Origin: Fructilactobacillus carniphilus
GTDB taxonomy: Bacteria; Bacillota; Bacilli; Lactobacillales; Lactobacillaceae
Length of the DNA stretch: 64,000 bases
Assembly (NCBI RefSeq): GCF_024029675.1
Contig: NZ_CP097121.1
Coordinates: 620,001 to 684,000, forward strand
Reading direction: 5' to 3'
The translations under genes and the position numbers were made by a program. Position 1 is the stretch's first letter, and the number at the start of each line of letters is the position of its first letter. This document shows positions 1 through 7,407 of the stretch, in pieces. Under the pieces are notes generated by a model. It was not told the DNA's origin and made no database searches. It saw only the letters and a list, made by a program, of their open reading frames with translations.

Positions 1-39
1 ATACCAAAGAAACCGTTTTCATTCAAGAAATTTGCCAAC

Positions 40-66
40 AAAAAAAGCCCTCATCGGACTTTTTTT
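40..66 (-). terminator. Rho-independent terminator after the ytxH-like gene
   Basis: On the minus strand an A7-G run pairs with a C-T7 run around a TCC/GGG core (one U-G wobble) and a GATGA loop, ending in a U-run directly after the stop codon of the 70-525 gene. The same wobble position becomes a C-A mismatch on the plus strand, so minus-strand termination is favoured. Bases 1-35 hold nothing that I can assign. Confidence 0.7.
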
Positions 67-69
67 TGT

Positions 70-525
70 TTATTTTTGGTGATCAGCATGAGGTGGAACG
101 ACCGGATCGTCTCCATCATTCTTAGGAGAAAACGCATCGTCCATATCAACCGTAATGTCGTCTGATTCGTCGCCCTTTTCTTCCTCGGCCAATTGGTCTT
201 TCGGAACTGGCGTCGTGTTTAAGTAGTCTTGTAATTGACTGAGATCATCCTTCAAATCATTCAACTTCGCGTTAACCTTGGTTGAGGTATCAGATAAAGA
301 ATCTTTGTAATCCGTCACCTTATCGTTTACCATTTCACGGGCATCTGCTAATGCATCAGCAGCGTAAAAAGCGTAATCAACGGCCCGATCTTTAGCATCT
401 TCCGCAGATTCGAGAATCCGCTTCCGGATTTCTGCTTCTTTTTCAGCATCTAACGTCCGAAAGGCTAAGTATGCAGCTGCTCCACCTAAGACGCTTCCTA
501 ACAATAAACCTTTTTTCATATCCAT
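70..525 (-). CDS. YtxH domain-containing protein
   Basis: A 151-aa envelope or stress-associated protein. Residues 4-22 form a Gly/Ala-rich hydrophobic N-terminal segment (KKGLLLGSVLGGAAAYLAF), as in the YtxH family, followed by a charged helical region and a very acidic C-terminal tail (DESDDITVDMDDAF). It has no catalytic motif. The ATG at 525 follows a GGAG eight bases upstream. It lies 21 bp downstream of the DUF948 gene, forming the usual ytxG/ytxH-like pair, and ends in its own terminator. The exact biochemical role is unknown; members are general-stress or cell-surface proteins in Bacillus. Confidence is high for the family and low for function. Confidence 0.8.
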   Translation of the reverse strand: MDMKKGLLLGSVLGGAAAYLAFRTLDAEKEAEIRKRILESAEDAKDRAVDYAFYAADALADAREMVNDKVTDYKDSLSDTSTKVNAKLNDLKDDLSQLQDYLNTTPVPKDQLAEEEKGDESDDITVDMDDAFSPKNDGDDPVVPPHADHQK

Positions 526-546
526 TGTGATTTCTCCTAAATTTAA

Positions 547-960
547 TTAATTACCACTTTGTTTGACTGATTTAGTCGCTTTCTTATCCTTGCGTTTGGC
601 AAAGTACTTAGAAATTCGGTTCGCAGCAATTCCAAAAACAGAAGTCTTCGTAAATAATTCCACCCGGTTCTTAATGTTTTCAATGGTAGCTCGAGTTCCA
701 TTATTAACGTCTGAAACAGTCGTTCCCAGGTCAGCAGCTGCCTGGAATACTGGTTCAACTTGGTTCAACTTCGCGTTAACCGTAGTCAATAATTCATCCG
801 TTTGGCGGCTGAGTTGATCAATGTTTCCAGTCACTTTTTCTAAGTTTTCCGAAACACCATCCAAAACCTTGACCACGCGAACTAAGGTAACGCATAAAAA
901 GATTACTAACAGCAAAAATGCTAAAGCAGCAATTAAAGCTGCAATTCCTCCAATTGTCAT
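547..960 (-). CDS. DUF948 domain-containing protein (YtxG-like)
   Basis: A 137-aa protein with one N-terminal membrane segment (about residues 5-28), then a helical, coiled-coil-like region with NIDQLSRQ and a DUF948-type repeat pattern, and a Lys-rich C-terminus. The ATG at 960 is preceded by AGGAGG. It is first in a two-gene unit with the downstream YtxH-like gene. The family is widespread in Firmicutes next to YtxH and is presumed to act at the membrane, but no activity is established. A promoter candidate (TTGTTT, 17 bp, TATTCT) lies just upstream and overlaps a set of three direct repeats. Confidence 0.8.
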   Translation of the reverse strand: MTIGGIAALIAALAFLLLVIFLCVTLVRVVKVLDGVSENLEKVTGNIDQLSRQTDELLTTVNAKLNQVEPVFQAAADLGTTVSDVNNGTRATIENIKNRVELFTKTSVFGIAANRISKYFAKRKDKKATKSVKQSGN

Positions 961-992
961 AACTTACCTCCTAGATGGTTTCTAACAGGTTA

Positions 993-1021
993 AGAATAGC
1001 ATTAATCATAATTTAAAACAA
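993..1021 (-). promoter_or_regulatory. Candidate promoter of the DUF948-ytxH unit
   Basis: On the minus strand a TTGTTT -35 (1016-1021) and a TATTCT -10 (993-998) are separated by 17 bp, about 35 bp before the DUF948 start codon. The -35 is touched by the third of three direct repeats at 1019-1049. Confidence 0.45.
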
Positions 1022-1049
1022 TCTTAAACCAATCTTACGTACAATCTCA
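1019..1049. repeat. Three helically phased direct repeats between divergent promoters
   Basis: CAATCTTA occurs at 1019-1026 and 1030-1037 and CAATCTCA at 1042-1049, giving starts 11 and 12 bp apart. Read on the minus strand this is TGAGATTG, TAAGATTG, TAAGATTG. The repeats sit between the -35 elements of the divergent DUF948 and mscS promoters. The layout suits an OmpR-type response regulator, but no regulator is identified. Confidence 0.45.
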
Positions 1050-1050
1050 C

Positions 1051-1080
1051 TTTAATTTAGGGGGAAACTTTTGCTAAAAT
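1051..1080 (+). promoter_or_regulatory. Candidate promoter of the mscS-like gene
   Basis: TTTAAT (1051-1056), an 18-bp spacer ending in TGC, then TAAAAT (1075-1080), which is an extended -10. It lies 35 bp before the ATG at 1116 and just downstream of the phased repeats. Confidence 0.45.
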
Positions 1081-1115
1081 GGGAGAATAAATCACTTTAA
1101 AAAAGGAGACTGATT

Positions 1116-2093
1116 ATGCAACTAGCCACTCTGCTCAGTCAAACATCCGCTAATTTAATCCAGTACACTAACAATACCTTCATTAACCGGTATTTAAATA
1201 GTTTTAATTGGAATCAAATTCTGACTGATTTGACTTCTAAGCTTGTCACCATTGTGTTCCTCTCAGTGCTATTTTTAATCATTGCAAAGGTGGGAAAAAG
1301 CATTATTTACCACGTTTTTCACCACCGCGACGTCAAACAGCAGAAAAAAGCGACCAATTTGGCGACCGATCCCGGGCGAAAACGCAACAAAACCATCTAC
1401 AGTCTCTTGGAAAATGCCTACAACTACATTATCTTGTTCTTTTGGTTGTACTCCATCCTGTCCGTAATGGGAATTCCGGTGGGTACCCTGATTGCCGGAG
1501 CGGGAATCTTTAGTTTAGCAATTGGACTTGGAGCCCAAGGATTTGTTAGTGATATCGTTAGTGGTTTCTTTATTCTCTCTGAAAGACAAATTGAGGTCGG
1601 AGAACACGTTAAAATTAACGGAATCGACGGATTCGTAGCGGCAGTCGGTTTACGGACAACCCAGGTCCGCAGTGGAACTGGAACCCTGAACTTTATTCCC
1701 AACCGGAACATTTCGATCATTTCCAATCTTTCTCGTGGTGATTTAACTAGTTTAGTCGATATTAGGATTACCCCCGATGCTCCCATCAAAAAGATTGAAT
1801 CAATCATGAAAGAAGTGAATCAAGAAAAGGCGGGTCAAGACAAGGCTGTCATTGGTGAACCACTAATCTTTGGAACCGTCTACCTCTCCGATGGTTCATT
1901 AGCAATTGAGTCCTGCATTACTTGTAAGAGTGGTACAGAGGATGACGTGCAGGCTGATTACCTCCAGGCTTATCTAACGGCCATCCAAACTGCCGGAATT
2001 GAACTACCTTTATCTCCGCAAACAGTTCAACCACCGAAAAAACCAACTACTCCCGCTAGCACACCGGCAGCAACCCCCTTTAAAACTAAATAA
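1116..2093 (+). CDS. Small-conductance mechanosensitive ion channel (MscS family)
   Basis: A 325-aa channel that releases solutes on hypo-osmotic shock. Hydrophobic segments lie at about residues 40-67, 100-118 and 119-153. The third carries the Gly/Ala-rich pore helix (AIGLGAQGFVSDIVSGFF) typical of MscS TM3. It is followed by the beta domain signature (IEVGEHVKING, then PNRNI) at about 158-200 and a C-terminal alpha/beta region ending in a Pro/Thr-rich tail. The length fits the YkuT/MscS class of Firmicutes. The ATG at 1116 follows AAAGGAG. It is a single-gene unit, divergent from DUF948 and ending in a strong bidirectional terminator shared with rdgB. Confidence 0.9.
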   Translation: MQLATLLSQTSANLIQYTNNTFINRYLNSFNWNQILTDLTSKLVTIVFLSVLFLIIAKVGKSIIYHVFHHRDVKQQKKATNLATDPGRKRNKTIYSLLENAYNYIILFFWLYSILSVMGIPVGTLIAGAGIFSLAIGLGAQGFVSDIVSGFFILSERQIEVGEHVKINGIDGFVAAVGLRTTQVRSGTGTLNFIPNRNISIISNLSRGDLTSLVDIRITPDAPIKKIESIMKEVNQEKAGQDKAVIGEPLIFGTVYLSDGSLAIESCITCKSGTEDDVQADYLQAYLTAIQTAGIELPLSPQTVQPPKKPTTPASTPAATPFKTK

Positions 2094-2132
2094 AAAAACA
2101 ACCTACTTTTTGAAAAAGTAGGTTGTTTTTTT
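2092..2132. terminator. Bidirectional terminator between mscS and rdgB
   Basis: A near-perfect 20-bp inverted repeat (ACAACCTACTTTTT/AAAAAGTAGGTTGT core) flanked by A7 and T7 serves the plus-strand mscS-like gene and the minus-strand rdgB, whose stop codon it overlaps. Confidence 0.9.
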
Positions 2133-2724
2133 ACCACCAGTCGTTCAAAACTTGTTGTAACTTCTCTAAAGCTCGACCCCGGTGACTAACTTGATTCTTT
2201 TCATCATCGGTTAATTCCGCTAATGTTTTTTGCAGCGTGGGCACGTAAAATAACGGATCGTAACCAAAACCATTCTCACCGCGAGGTTCCGTCAGGATTT
2301 CTCCAGATACAATCCCCGTCACGTGCAGTTTTTCTCCGGTCGGTTTCATGACCACGAGGGACGTGTGAAAATAGGCATTCCGATCATCTGAATGTTGCAA
2401 TCGTTTCAACAACTTCTGGTTATTGGCTTCATCATCATGATCTCCTGCATATCGAGCCGAATAAATCCCCGGTTCTCCATTAATAGCTGGAACCACTAAC
2501 CCCGAATCGTCGGCCAATACGGGAACTTGTAAAGCCTGAGCCACCGTTTGCGCCTTAATCGTTGCGTTTTCTTCAAAGGTTTTCCCGTTCTCATCAATCG
2601 CCGGAATATTATCAAAATCAGCAATCGATTTAATCGTAAAACCCAGAGGTTCCAGCATCTCCTTAAATTCTCGAATCTTGTTTGGATTACTTGATGCAAT
2701 TACAATTTCTGGTTTAGTTGTCAT
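2131..2724 (-). CDS. rdgB: XTP/dITP diphosphatase (non-canonical purine NTP pyrophosphatase)
   Basis: A 197-aa Ham1/RdgB protein. It hydrolyses XTP, dITP and ITP to monophosphates, cleaning the nucleotide pool. Visible motifs are ASSNPNKIREF at the N-terminus, DDSGLVV with the GEPGIYSARYAG block, and SHRGRAL near the C-terminus, all family-diagnostic. The longer reading frame reaching 2832 has a non-homologous, Trp-rich extension, so I place the start at the ATG at 2724 (MTTKPEIV). It overlaps the end of murI by 11 bp with no clear Shine-Dalgarno, which suggests translational coupling. The murI-rdgB order is standard in lactobacilli. Confidence 0.93.
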   Translation of the reverse strand: MTTKPEIVIASSNPNKIREFKEMLEPLGFTIKSIADFDNIPAIDENGKTFEENATIKAQTVAQALQVPVLADDSGLVVPAINGEPGIYSARYAGDHDDEANNQKLLKRLQHSDDRNAYFHTSLVVMKPTGEKLHVTGIVSGEILTEPRGENGFGYDPLFYVPTLQKTLAELTDDEKNQVSHRGRALEKLQQVLNDWW

Positions 2725-3529
2725 AACTTGAAAGTTGGCTTGGCGTGACCAACTGTACGTCCACCTTTCGATTGAGCCATTGTGATCCCACTTGCTGAAA
2801 CCGTTCGGGATCACTTGAAGTATAAAAATCATGAAACGGATGCTGGTCTTGAGCTAGTAACTGCCGTTGTTCTAAAACTTGATGAGCTTCAGCAATCGTT
2901 TCTGCTCCAGGATCAACGAGGGTAACTGTAGGTCCCATTACGGATTGAATCAATTCTCTAATAATGGGAAAATGCGTACAGCCTAAAACGAGCGTGTCAA
3001 TTCCACTGCCCTGCAAGGGCGCTAAGCCGTCGATTACCATCTGTTGCACTCGTTCACTGTGGTAATCCCCTTGTTCTACCAACGGAATAAAGGTCGGACA
3101 GGCTAGCTCAACCACTTCCGCTTGGGAAGAAAGTCGGTGGATGGCACGTTGATAGGCATGACTGTTAACCGTCGCCCGGGTTGCGATTATCCCAATCTTA
3201 TGATTGGTTGTAGCTTGAATCGCCGCTCGACTACCGCCTTCCACAACTCCAAGCACTGGAATCGGTAATTCAGCCTGTAAGGTAGGTAGTGCTAAAGCTG
3301 ACGCAGTGTTACAAGCAATAATCATCAGCTTTGCTTGTTTTTTTACAAAAAAGCGTCCAATCTGTAAAGAATAATCAATTACTTGTTGGGGTTGCTTTTC
3401 ACCATACGGTAAATGCGCTTCGTCCCCAAAAAACAGGGTATTTTCCGCAGGTAACTGGGCAAACGCTGGTTTTAAAATCGTGAGCCCACCAACGCCAGAA
3501 TCCATAAAAGCCAGTGGCGCTTCGTTCAT
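2714..3529 (-). CDS. murI: Glutamate racemase
   Basis: A 271-aa enzyme interconverting L- and D-glutamate, supplying D-Glu for peptidoglycan. It shows the N-terminal DSGVGGLT motif and both catalytic cysteines, Cys73 in ACNTAS and Cys185 in GCTHFP. The frame extends to 3556, but AAAGGGGAG runs directly into an upstream ATG. The second in-frame ATG at 3529 (MNEAPLAF) lies six bases after it and gives the family's normal N-terminus, so I choose it. It is first in an operon with rdgB and divergent from the yslB-like gene. Confidence 0.94.
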   Translation of the reverse strand: MNEAPLAFMDSGVGGLTILKPAFAQLPAENTLFFGDEAHLPYGEKQPQQVIDYSLQIGRFFVKKQAKLMIIACNTASALALPTLQAELPIPVLGVVEGGSRAAIQATTNHKIGIIATRATVNSHAYQRAIHRLSSQAEVVELACPTFIPLVEQGDYHSERVQQMVIDGLAPLQGSGIDTLVLGCTHFPIIRELIQSVMGPTVTLVDPGAETIAEAHQVLEQRQLLAQDQHPFHDFYTSSDPERFQQVGSQWLNRKVDVQLVTPSQLSSYDN

Positions 3530-3643
3530 TTTCATCTCCCCTTTCGTTAAATTCATTATACTATAAAAATAAATGATTCTTTTTTCAATCGGTCGTTATG
3601 ATAGAATGAAGAGCAAAGTCTTTTGATTGGAGCAATTAACAAT

Positions 3644-4141
3644 ATGAGTAAACAAAACCCAAGCGATTTTAATAAGTACCAAGCTTTAGTCCCCGATTTA
3701 ACTGACTGGAATAATTTTATCCTTCGCGATGAACTACTACCAGATCTGTTAAATGATGATTTAAGTGACATTTTATACTGGGCCGGGAAAAATTTAGCCA
3801 TTAAATTTCCGGTTACTAATTCTGATTTACCGGCTTTTTTTGCTGCTAACCACTGGGGAACCCTAAATAAACAAAAGGAATCGAGTCAAAAAGTGGTTTG
3901 GCAATTAACCGGACAACCAATTAATAACCGGTTAAAGATGAATAAGGACTGCGAATTTATGTTAGAAACCGGATTTCTAGCCCAAACGCAGGAACAAAAC
4001 AGTGGCAGTCTATCGGAAGCCGAATCCAAAAAGAAACTGACCGGCGGCATTGAAATTACCGTGGTTACCGATCCTAATCAACCAGCTCCTGAACAAATTG
4101 CGAACCCCACAGTTGTATTTCCACAATCAGATCCTAAATAA
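3644..4141 (+). CDS. YslB family protein (DUF2507)
   Basis: A 165-aa cytosolic protein. The pattern of an N-terminal region (LVPDLTDWNNFILRDELLPD) then ILYWAGKNLA and a mid-region GFLAQTQEQ matches DUF2507/YslB, which lies near murI and trxA in many Firmicutes. I chose the ATG at 3644, which has GGAG 11 bp upstream; the frame is open from a TTG at 3623. The function is unknown; the fold is thought to resemble the small-ligand-binding V4R-like group, which is inference. A terminator follows directly. Confidence 0.75.
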   Translation: MSKQNPSDFNKYQALVPDLTDWNNFILRDELLPDLLNDDLSDILYWAGKNLAIKFPVTNSDLPAFFAANHWGTLNKQKESSQKVVWQLTGQPINNRLKMNKDCEFMLETGFLAQTQEQNSGSLSEAESKKKLTGGIEITVVTDPNQPAPEQIANPTVVFPQSDPK

Positions 4142-4144
4142 TCA

Positions 4145-4171
4145 CAAAGAGGCTTTAACCACCTCTTTTTT
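4145..4171. terminator. Bidirectional terminator between yslB and the GT-C protein gene
   Basis: AAAGAGG pairs with CCTCTTT over a 10-nt loop, followed by T-residues on the plus strand and A-residues upstream for the minus strand. It touches the stop codon of the minus-strand gene at 4170. Confidence 0.65.
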
Positions 4172-5780
4172 ATTTGCTTCTAAATAACCAGTACTGCGTT
4201 GGGTTTCCCTGGGACAGTTGGGAATGAGTTGCTACCAACCGATAATTTCGTTGGATCACGCGTACTCCCTGGCGTCCCTGCCGGGTTTGCAAACTCTTAC
4301 CTCGTTCCCAGTTATTAGTGGGTGGCGTCGCAATTACCACCCATTCAACCTGTTTTCGTTTCATCGCGTTAATCCCCGTCGCTAACATCGCCGGAAGTTT
4401 TGTTTCGGGAATGTTATTTTTTTCAAAAAAGTAAACGGTTGGATATGCCCCAGCGGTTAGATAAAAGCCATTTTCCAAGAAATCAAACGTCAACAAGGTC
4501 GGTCGGCCCTGACTTTGTTGACGCATAATTTTGCCAAATTGCAGCTGAGCCGGTTCTTGACGTTGGGCAGTGGGATGGAGTGTGACCGAAGGATTATTGG
4601 GAACCAACCGCGAGGACCACGGATTTTGGTTCAATAACATTAGCGAACCTCCCAGGACAATTAAAAAGAGCACATCATTACGCACCGGATGCTGGTTCCA
4701 CCGCCACTTAGTGACTGATGACAACAACGTCTTTAAGCCTACAAGTACCAACAACGCACAGAACAATAGATCTGGAAAATAGGCCAAATCGTAGTACGGA
4801 CCAAACTGACCCCCATAGAGCGCAAACAGCGCATTGCTCAACATCATCACAATTAATAACCATTTGGTGGGGTGACGTATGATAGTTCGTTGCCAAATTA
4901 AAAAGCCCAACCCCAAAACGACTATGATCCCTAGAATCGGTTGTTCTAAAGTTAGAAAATGAGCTAACTCTAAACCAGAATGCCCCAACTTTTGCAAAGG
5001 GGTCCCCCGGTTTTTACTGTAGAGGGTTAGGTTATCAATAAAATAAACGCGGATGAAAGCCGGTAGCGCTCGCTGCCAGGCAAAATAAAGCAACCAGGGA
5101 ATCGTACTCAAACTAAATCCCAGTCCAGCCCAACCAATCATCCGGCCGAACTCACGCCAATTTTTTTGCAGGATTAACCAGATAGCTAACCCACCAAAAA
5201 AAGCAATCCAAGTCCCTAAGAGACTGTACTTTGCCAAAAAGATCACTCCGACCAGGAATCCCTGGAAAATCCATTGCCATTTCGGTAACTCGGGCAATCC
5301 CTGATCAAATTGGCAGACCACCAATAATGCGCTGAGAATGGCTGGGTAAACCCAGAATTCCACCGTTCCACCATAACTATAGTAGGGCTCCATCAGCACC
5401 AGGATTACGGAAGCTAATGCTAATAAGACGGCGTTTCGTTGCTTAAACCATAAACTATCCAATTTCCACGTCACTAGCGTAATTAGCCACAGACCAATTA
5501 TCTCAAAGAGGGCCGCTCCCCAGAAGGTGGTAAAAGAAATTTTACTAGCTAATCCGTACAGCAAATACACGTAGGGACCCTTTTGTTCAAAGACGTCCCG
5601 GTAGGTCACCATTCCGTGCATTAATGCCTTGCCCACCGTTAGATAGTTATTATTATCGCCAGTATAGTTAAAGTCATACAGCGGTGAACTGTACGAAAAA
5701 ATTCCGATTAAAAGCGCACTCCACCCTAGTAACAGCAACATAATTAGGAGAGAAGGTCGCTTCACTTTTATTTTTGCCAT
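4170..5780 (-). CDS. Polytopic membrane protein, glycosyltransferase family 39-like (GT-C fold)
   Basis: A 536-aa protein with about ten or eleven membrane segments and an extracytoplasmic C-terminal domain after about residue 390. Near the N-terminus an extracytoplasmic loop with FNYTGDNNNYLTVGKALMHG and then TYRDVFEQKGPYVYLLYG matches the conserved first loop of GT-C/GT39-like transferases, where an acidic residue is catalytic and a Lys-Gly-Pro motif follows. Such enzymes move sugars from polyprenyl-phosphate donors to envelope acceptors; donor and acceptor here are unknown. The start at 5780 follows GGGGAAAA. It is a monocistronic gene divergent from an MFS transporter. It could also be annotated as a hypothetical membrane protein. 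Confidence 0.65.
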   Translation of the reverse strand: MAKIKVKRPSLLIMLLLLGWSALLIGIFSYSSPLYDFNYTGDNNNYLTVGKALMHGMVTYRDVFEQKGPYVYLLYGLASKISFTTFWGAALFEIIGLWLITLVTWKLDSLWFKQRNAVLLALASVILVLMEPYYSYGGTVEFWVYPAILSALLVVCQFDQGLPELPKWQWIFQGFLVGVIFLAKYSLLGTWIAFFGGLAIWLILQKNWREFGRMIGWAGLGFSLSTIPWLLYFAWQRALPAFIRVYFIDNLTLYSKNRGTPLQKLGHSGLELAHFLTLEQPILGIIVVLGLGFLIWQRTIIRHPTKWLLIVMMLSNALFALYGGQFGPYYDLAYFPDLLFCALLVLVGLKTLLSSVTKWRWNQHPVRNDVLFLIVLGGSLMLLNQNPWSSRLVPNNPSVTLHPTAQRQEPAQLQFGKIMRQQSQGRPTLLTFDFLENGFYLTAGAYPTVYFFEKNNIPETKLPAMLATGINAMKRKQVEWVVIATPPTNNWERGKSLQTRQGRQGVRVIQRNYRLVATHSQLSQGNPTQYWLFRSK

Positions 5781-5792
5781 TATTTTTCCCCA

Positions 5793-5822
5793 TTTACTTT
5801 AAACATCTTTAAACATTATACA
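5793..5822 (+). promoter_or_regulatory. Candidate promoter of the MFS gene with a 9-bp direct repeat in the spacer
   Basis: TTTACT (5793-5798) and TATACA (5817-5822) are 18 bp apart. The spacer holds TTTAAACAT twice (5798-5806 and 5808-5816), a perfect tandem repeat with a 10-bp period. Such placement suggests an operator. Confidence 0.45.
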
Positions 5823-5872
5823 TTTTTTTGGTAAGCTGAGGAGACGACTAAAAAGCAACAGGAGGTCTATCA

Positions 5873-7045
5873 ATGAAAGAATTTAAGGTTCAAACCCTCA
5901 TTTTAATTGCCATTGCCTTTATCCTAGGCATGAGCGAATTTATTATCATCGGGGTCTTAGGAAACATTGCGAAAACATTTCAAGTCAGTTTTGCTAGTGT
6001 TGGCTTTTTAACGACCATTTTTGCCCTCATCTATGCCATTTCGACCCCCATTTTATCGTTACTGATTGGGAAAAGTTCGCTGAAAAAGGTCATGAACGTG
6101 GTGCTCAGCTGCTTTATTCTGGGTAATTTACTGGCTGCCGTAGCGTCCAGTTTTACCATGTTGACGGTGGCACGTGTCATCACCGCCCTTGTGTCGGGAA
6201 TTACCATTTCCATCACGATTACGTTTGCGACCCACATCGCCCCGCTATCCAAACGGGCCTGGATTGTGGCCTGGGTCTTTTCGGGCTTTAGCATTGCCTC
6301 CGTTTTCGGAGTTCCGGTGGGAACGTGGCTCAGCGGCCTATTTGGCTGGCGCCTGATCTTTTTAATCATTGCCGTGCTGGCTGGAATTGTTCTCGTGTTA
6401 TTTGATTTTTCCTTGCCCGGTTCGTTACACCAACAACCCGTCAAACACTTTACGGAACAGTTTCAGATCTTCACTGATCATCGCATTCAACTAGGAATCT
6501 TAATTCCTGTCTTTAACCTCGGGGGTGTCTACGTGGTCTACACTTACGCGACCCCGATTCTAACCAATCACTTGGGTTACAGTTTAACTTTTGTTACATT
6601 TTTCCTGCTTTTGTACGGTGTTGCTTCCCTATTAAGTAATCAATATAGTGGAAATTTGGCTGCTCACAACGGCTTACCTCGTAGCATCAAATTTTACACC
6701 CTCCAATTAGTGGCTCTGCTAGCCACTTCTCTATTTTTTAACGTCGCCTGGGTGGTACTTGGTGCCATTTTAATCATGGGCTTTACCATCTATCTAGCTG
6801 GTTCCACCCTGCAGTTGTTCTACATGTCCATCGCGGAAACAGCTTATCCCCAGTCCTTAGTCCTGGCCTCTTCGTTTAATCCCATCTTTAGTAACGTGGG
6901 AATCGCGGTTGGTTCCGCCTGTGGTGGCTTAATTGTCGATCACCTGGGCATTCCCTCCCTTGGATTCGGAGGTGCCTTCTTAACGGCTTGCGGACTTCTA
7001 ACCACCTGGTCCCTAACTCGTCGCCTCAAAAAACAATCAAAATGA
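5873..7045 (+). CDS. MFS transporter, DHA1-type drug/sugar efflux permease
   Basis: A 390-aa major facilitator with 12 predicted membrane helices. The N-terminal GMSEFIIIGVLGNIA in helix 1, an Arg-rich loop 4 region (ARVITALVSG) and GVPVGTWLSGLFGWRLIF in helix 5/loop are typical of the AraJ/YdhP/PbuE-like DHA1 subgroup. It exports small molecules by proton antiport; the substrate cannot be read from sequence. The ATG at 5873 follows CAGGAGG. It is monocistronic, and the putative repeat operator in its promoter suggests inducible expression. No adjacent regulator was found. Confidence 0.85.
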   Translation: MKEFKVQTLILIAIAFILGMSEFIIIGVLGNIAKTFQVSFASVGFLTTIFALIYAISTPILSLLIGKSSLKKVMNVVLSCFILGNLLAAVASSFTMLTVARVITALVSGITISITITFATHIAPLSKRAWIVAWVFSGFSIASVFGVPVGTWLSGLFGWRLIFLIIAVLAGIVLVLFDFSLPGSLHQQPVKHFTEQFQIFTDHRIQLGILIPVFNLGGVYVVYTYATPILTNHLGYSLTFVTFFLLLYGVASLLSNQYSGNLAAHNGLPRSIKFYTLQLVALLATSLFFNVAWVVLGAILIMGFTIYLAGSTLQLFYMSIAETAYPQSLVLASSFNPIFSNVGIAVGSACGGLIVDHLGIPSLGFGGAFLTACGLLTTWSLTRRLKKQSK

Positions 7046-7048
7046 TGG

Positions 7049-7077
7049 TTGACAGCCATCTGGATTCAGCTTATACT
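7049..7077 (+). promoter_or_regulatory. Strong sigma-70-type promoter of the small-peptide unit
   Basis: TTGACA (7049-7054), exactly 17 bp, TATACT (7072-7077), starting right after the MFS stop codon. It drives a transcript beginning near 7084 that carries the 28-codon reading frame and ends at the 7266-7303 terminator. Confidence 0.8.
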
Positions 7078-7109
7078 TTTACAAAATCTTAAACAAAGGA
7101 GTTTTTCCA

Positions 7110-7196
7110 ATGGCCGAGCTGTCTACCAGTGTAATTGCATTATTCATTTTAGTCGGATTAATTACACGACGTGTGGATAATGCAACCTGTTTCTAA
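7110..7196 (+). CDS. 28-aa hydrophobic peptide of unknown function (possible small membrane peptide)
   Basis: The reading frame encodes MAELSTSVIALF followed by ILVGLITRRVDNATCF: a single hydrophobic stretch (about residues 8-18) followed by two arginines and a polar tail. It has a textbook Shine-Dalgarno AAAGGAG (7095-7101), eight bases before the ATG, and a consensus promoter 33 bp upstream of the ATG. It sits on a transcript of about 220 nt that ends in a strong terminator, with a further long hairpin after the stop. This resembles short membrane-peptide units such as type I toxin genes or holin-like peptides, but I see no antisense promoter that would prove a toxin-antitoxin pair. A leader-peptide role for the downstream permease is an alternative. 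Confidence 0.5.
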   Translation: MAELSTSVIALFILVGLITRRVDNATCF

Positions 7197-7213
7197 CCAT
7201 TGGAAACTTGTTT

Positions 7214-7251
7214 AAGTCCACACAGATTCATCGAGAAACTGTGATGGACTT
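7214..7251 (+). other. Long hairpin in the 3' part of the small-peptide transcript
   Basis: AAGTCCACACAG (7214-7225) pairs with CTGTG-A-TGGACTT (7239-7251): twelve base pairs with one bulged A and a 13-nt loop. It has no U-run, so it is not itself a terminator. It could stabilise the RNA or mask a site. Confidence 0.55.
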
Positions 7252-7265
7252 GCTTCATGCCTTTT

Positions 7266-7303
7266 AACCATCCAGTTTCTTCTAGATTCTGGGTGGTTTT
7301 TTT
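7266..7303 (+). terminator. Rho-independent terminator before the amino-acid permease
   Basis: AACCATCCAG (7266-7275) pairs with CTGGGTGGTT (7289-7298) over a 13-nt loop and is followed by a T7 run. It separates the small-peptide unit from the permease 133 bp further on. The remaining 7304-7435 holds a ribosome-site-like AAGGAGGG without a start codon nearby and the inverted repeat at 7391-7407. Confidence 0.85.
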
Positions 7304-7390
7304 CATAAAAAGGAGGGACGAACTTCATTTAGCGCACCATCATTTCCAACCTGGGTTTTGAATGTTACCAATGGGACCTACCAAAACTAG

Positions 7391-7407
7391 TTGAATTCCT
7401 AATTCAA
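7391..7407. repeat. Perfect inverted repeat upstream of the permease (possible operator)
   Basis: TTGAATT, CCT, AATTCAA: two 7-bp arms with a 3-bp spacer, 28 bp before the permease start codon, followed by another ATTCAA half-site copy at 7409-7414. I could not identify a good promoter here, so its role is open. Confidence 0.4.

Noticed and set aside
1..35. Possible end of a gene at the left window edge
   Set aside because: Open frames exist, but the stretch is too short to assign and has no recognisable motif.
757..776. Tandem GGTTCAACTT repeat inside the DUF948 gene
   Set aside because: It is a short in-gene duplication within the coding region with no frame effect and no other copies noticed.
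2725..2832. N-terminal extension of rdgB up to 2832
   Set aside because: It reads into murI, is Trp-rich without family similarity, and the ATG at 2724 gives the correct N-terminus.
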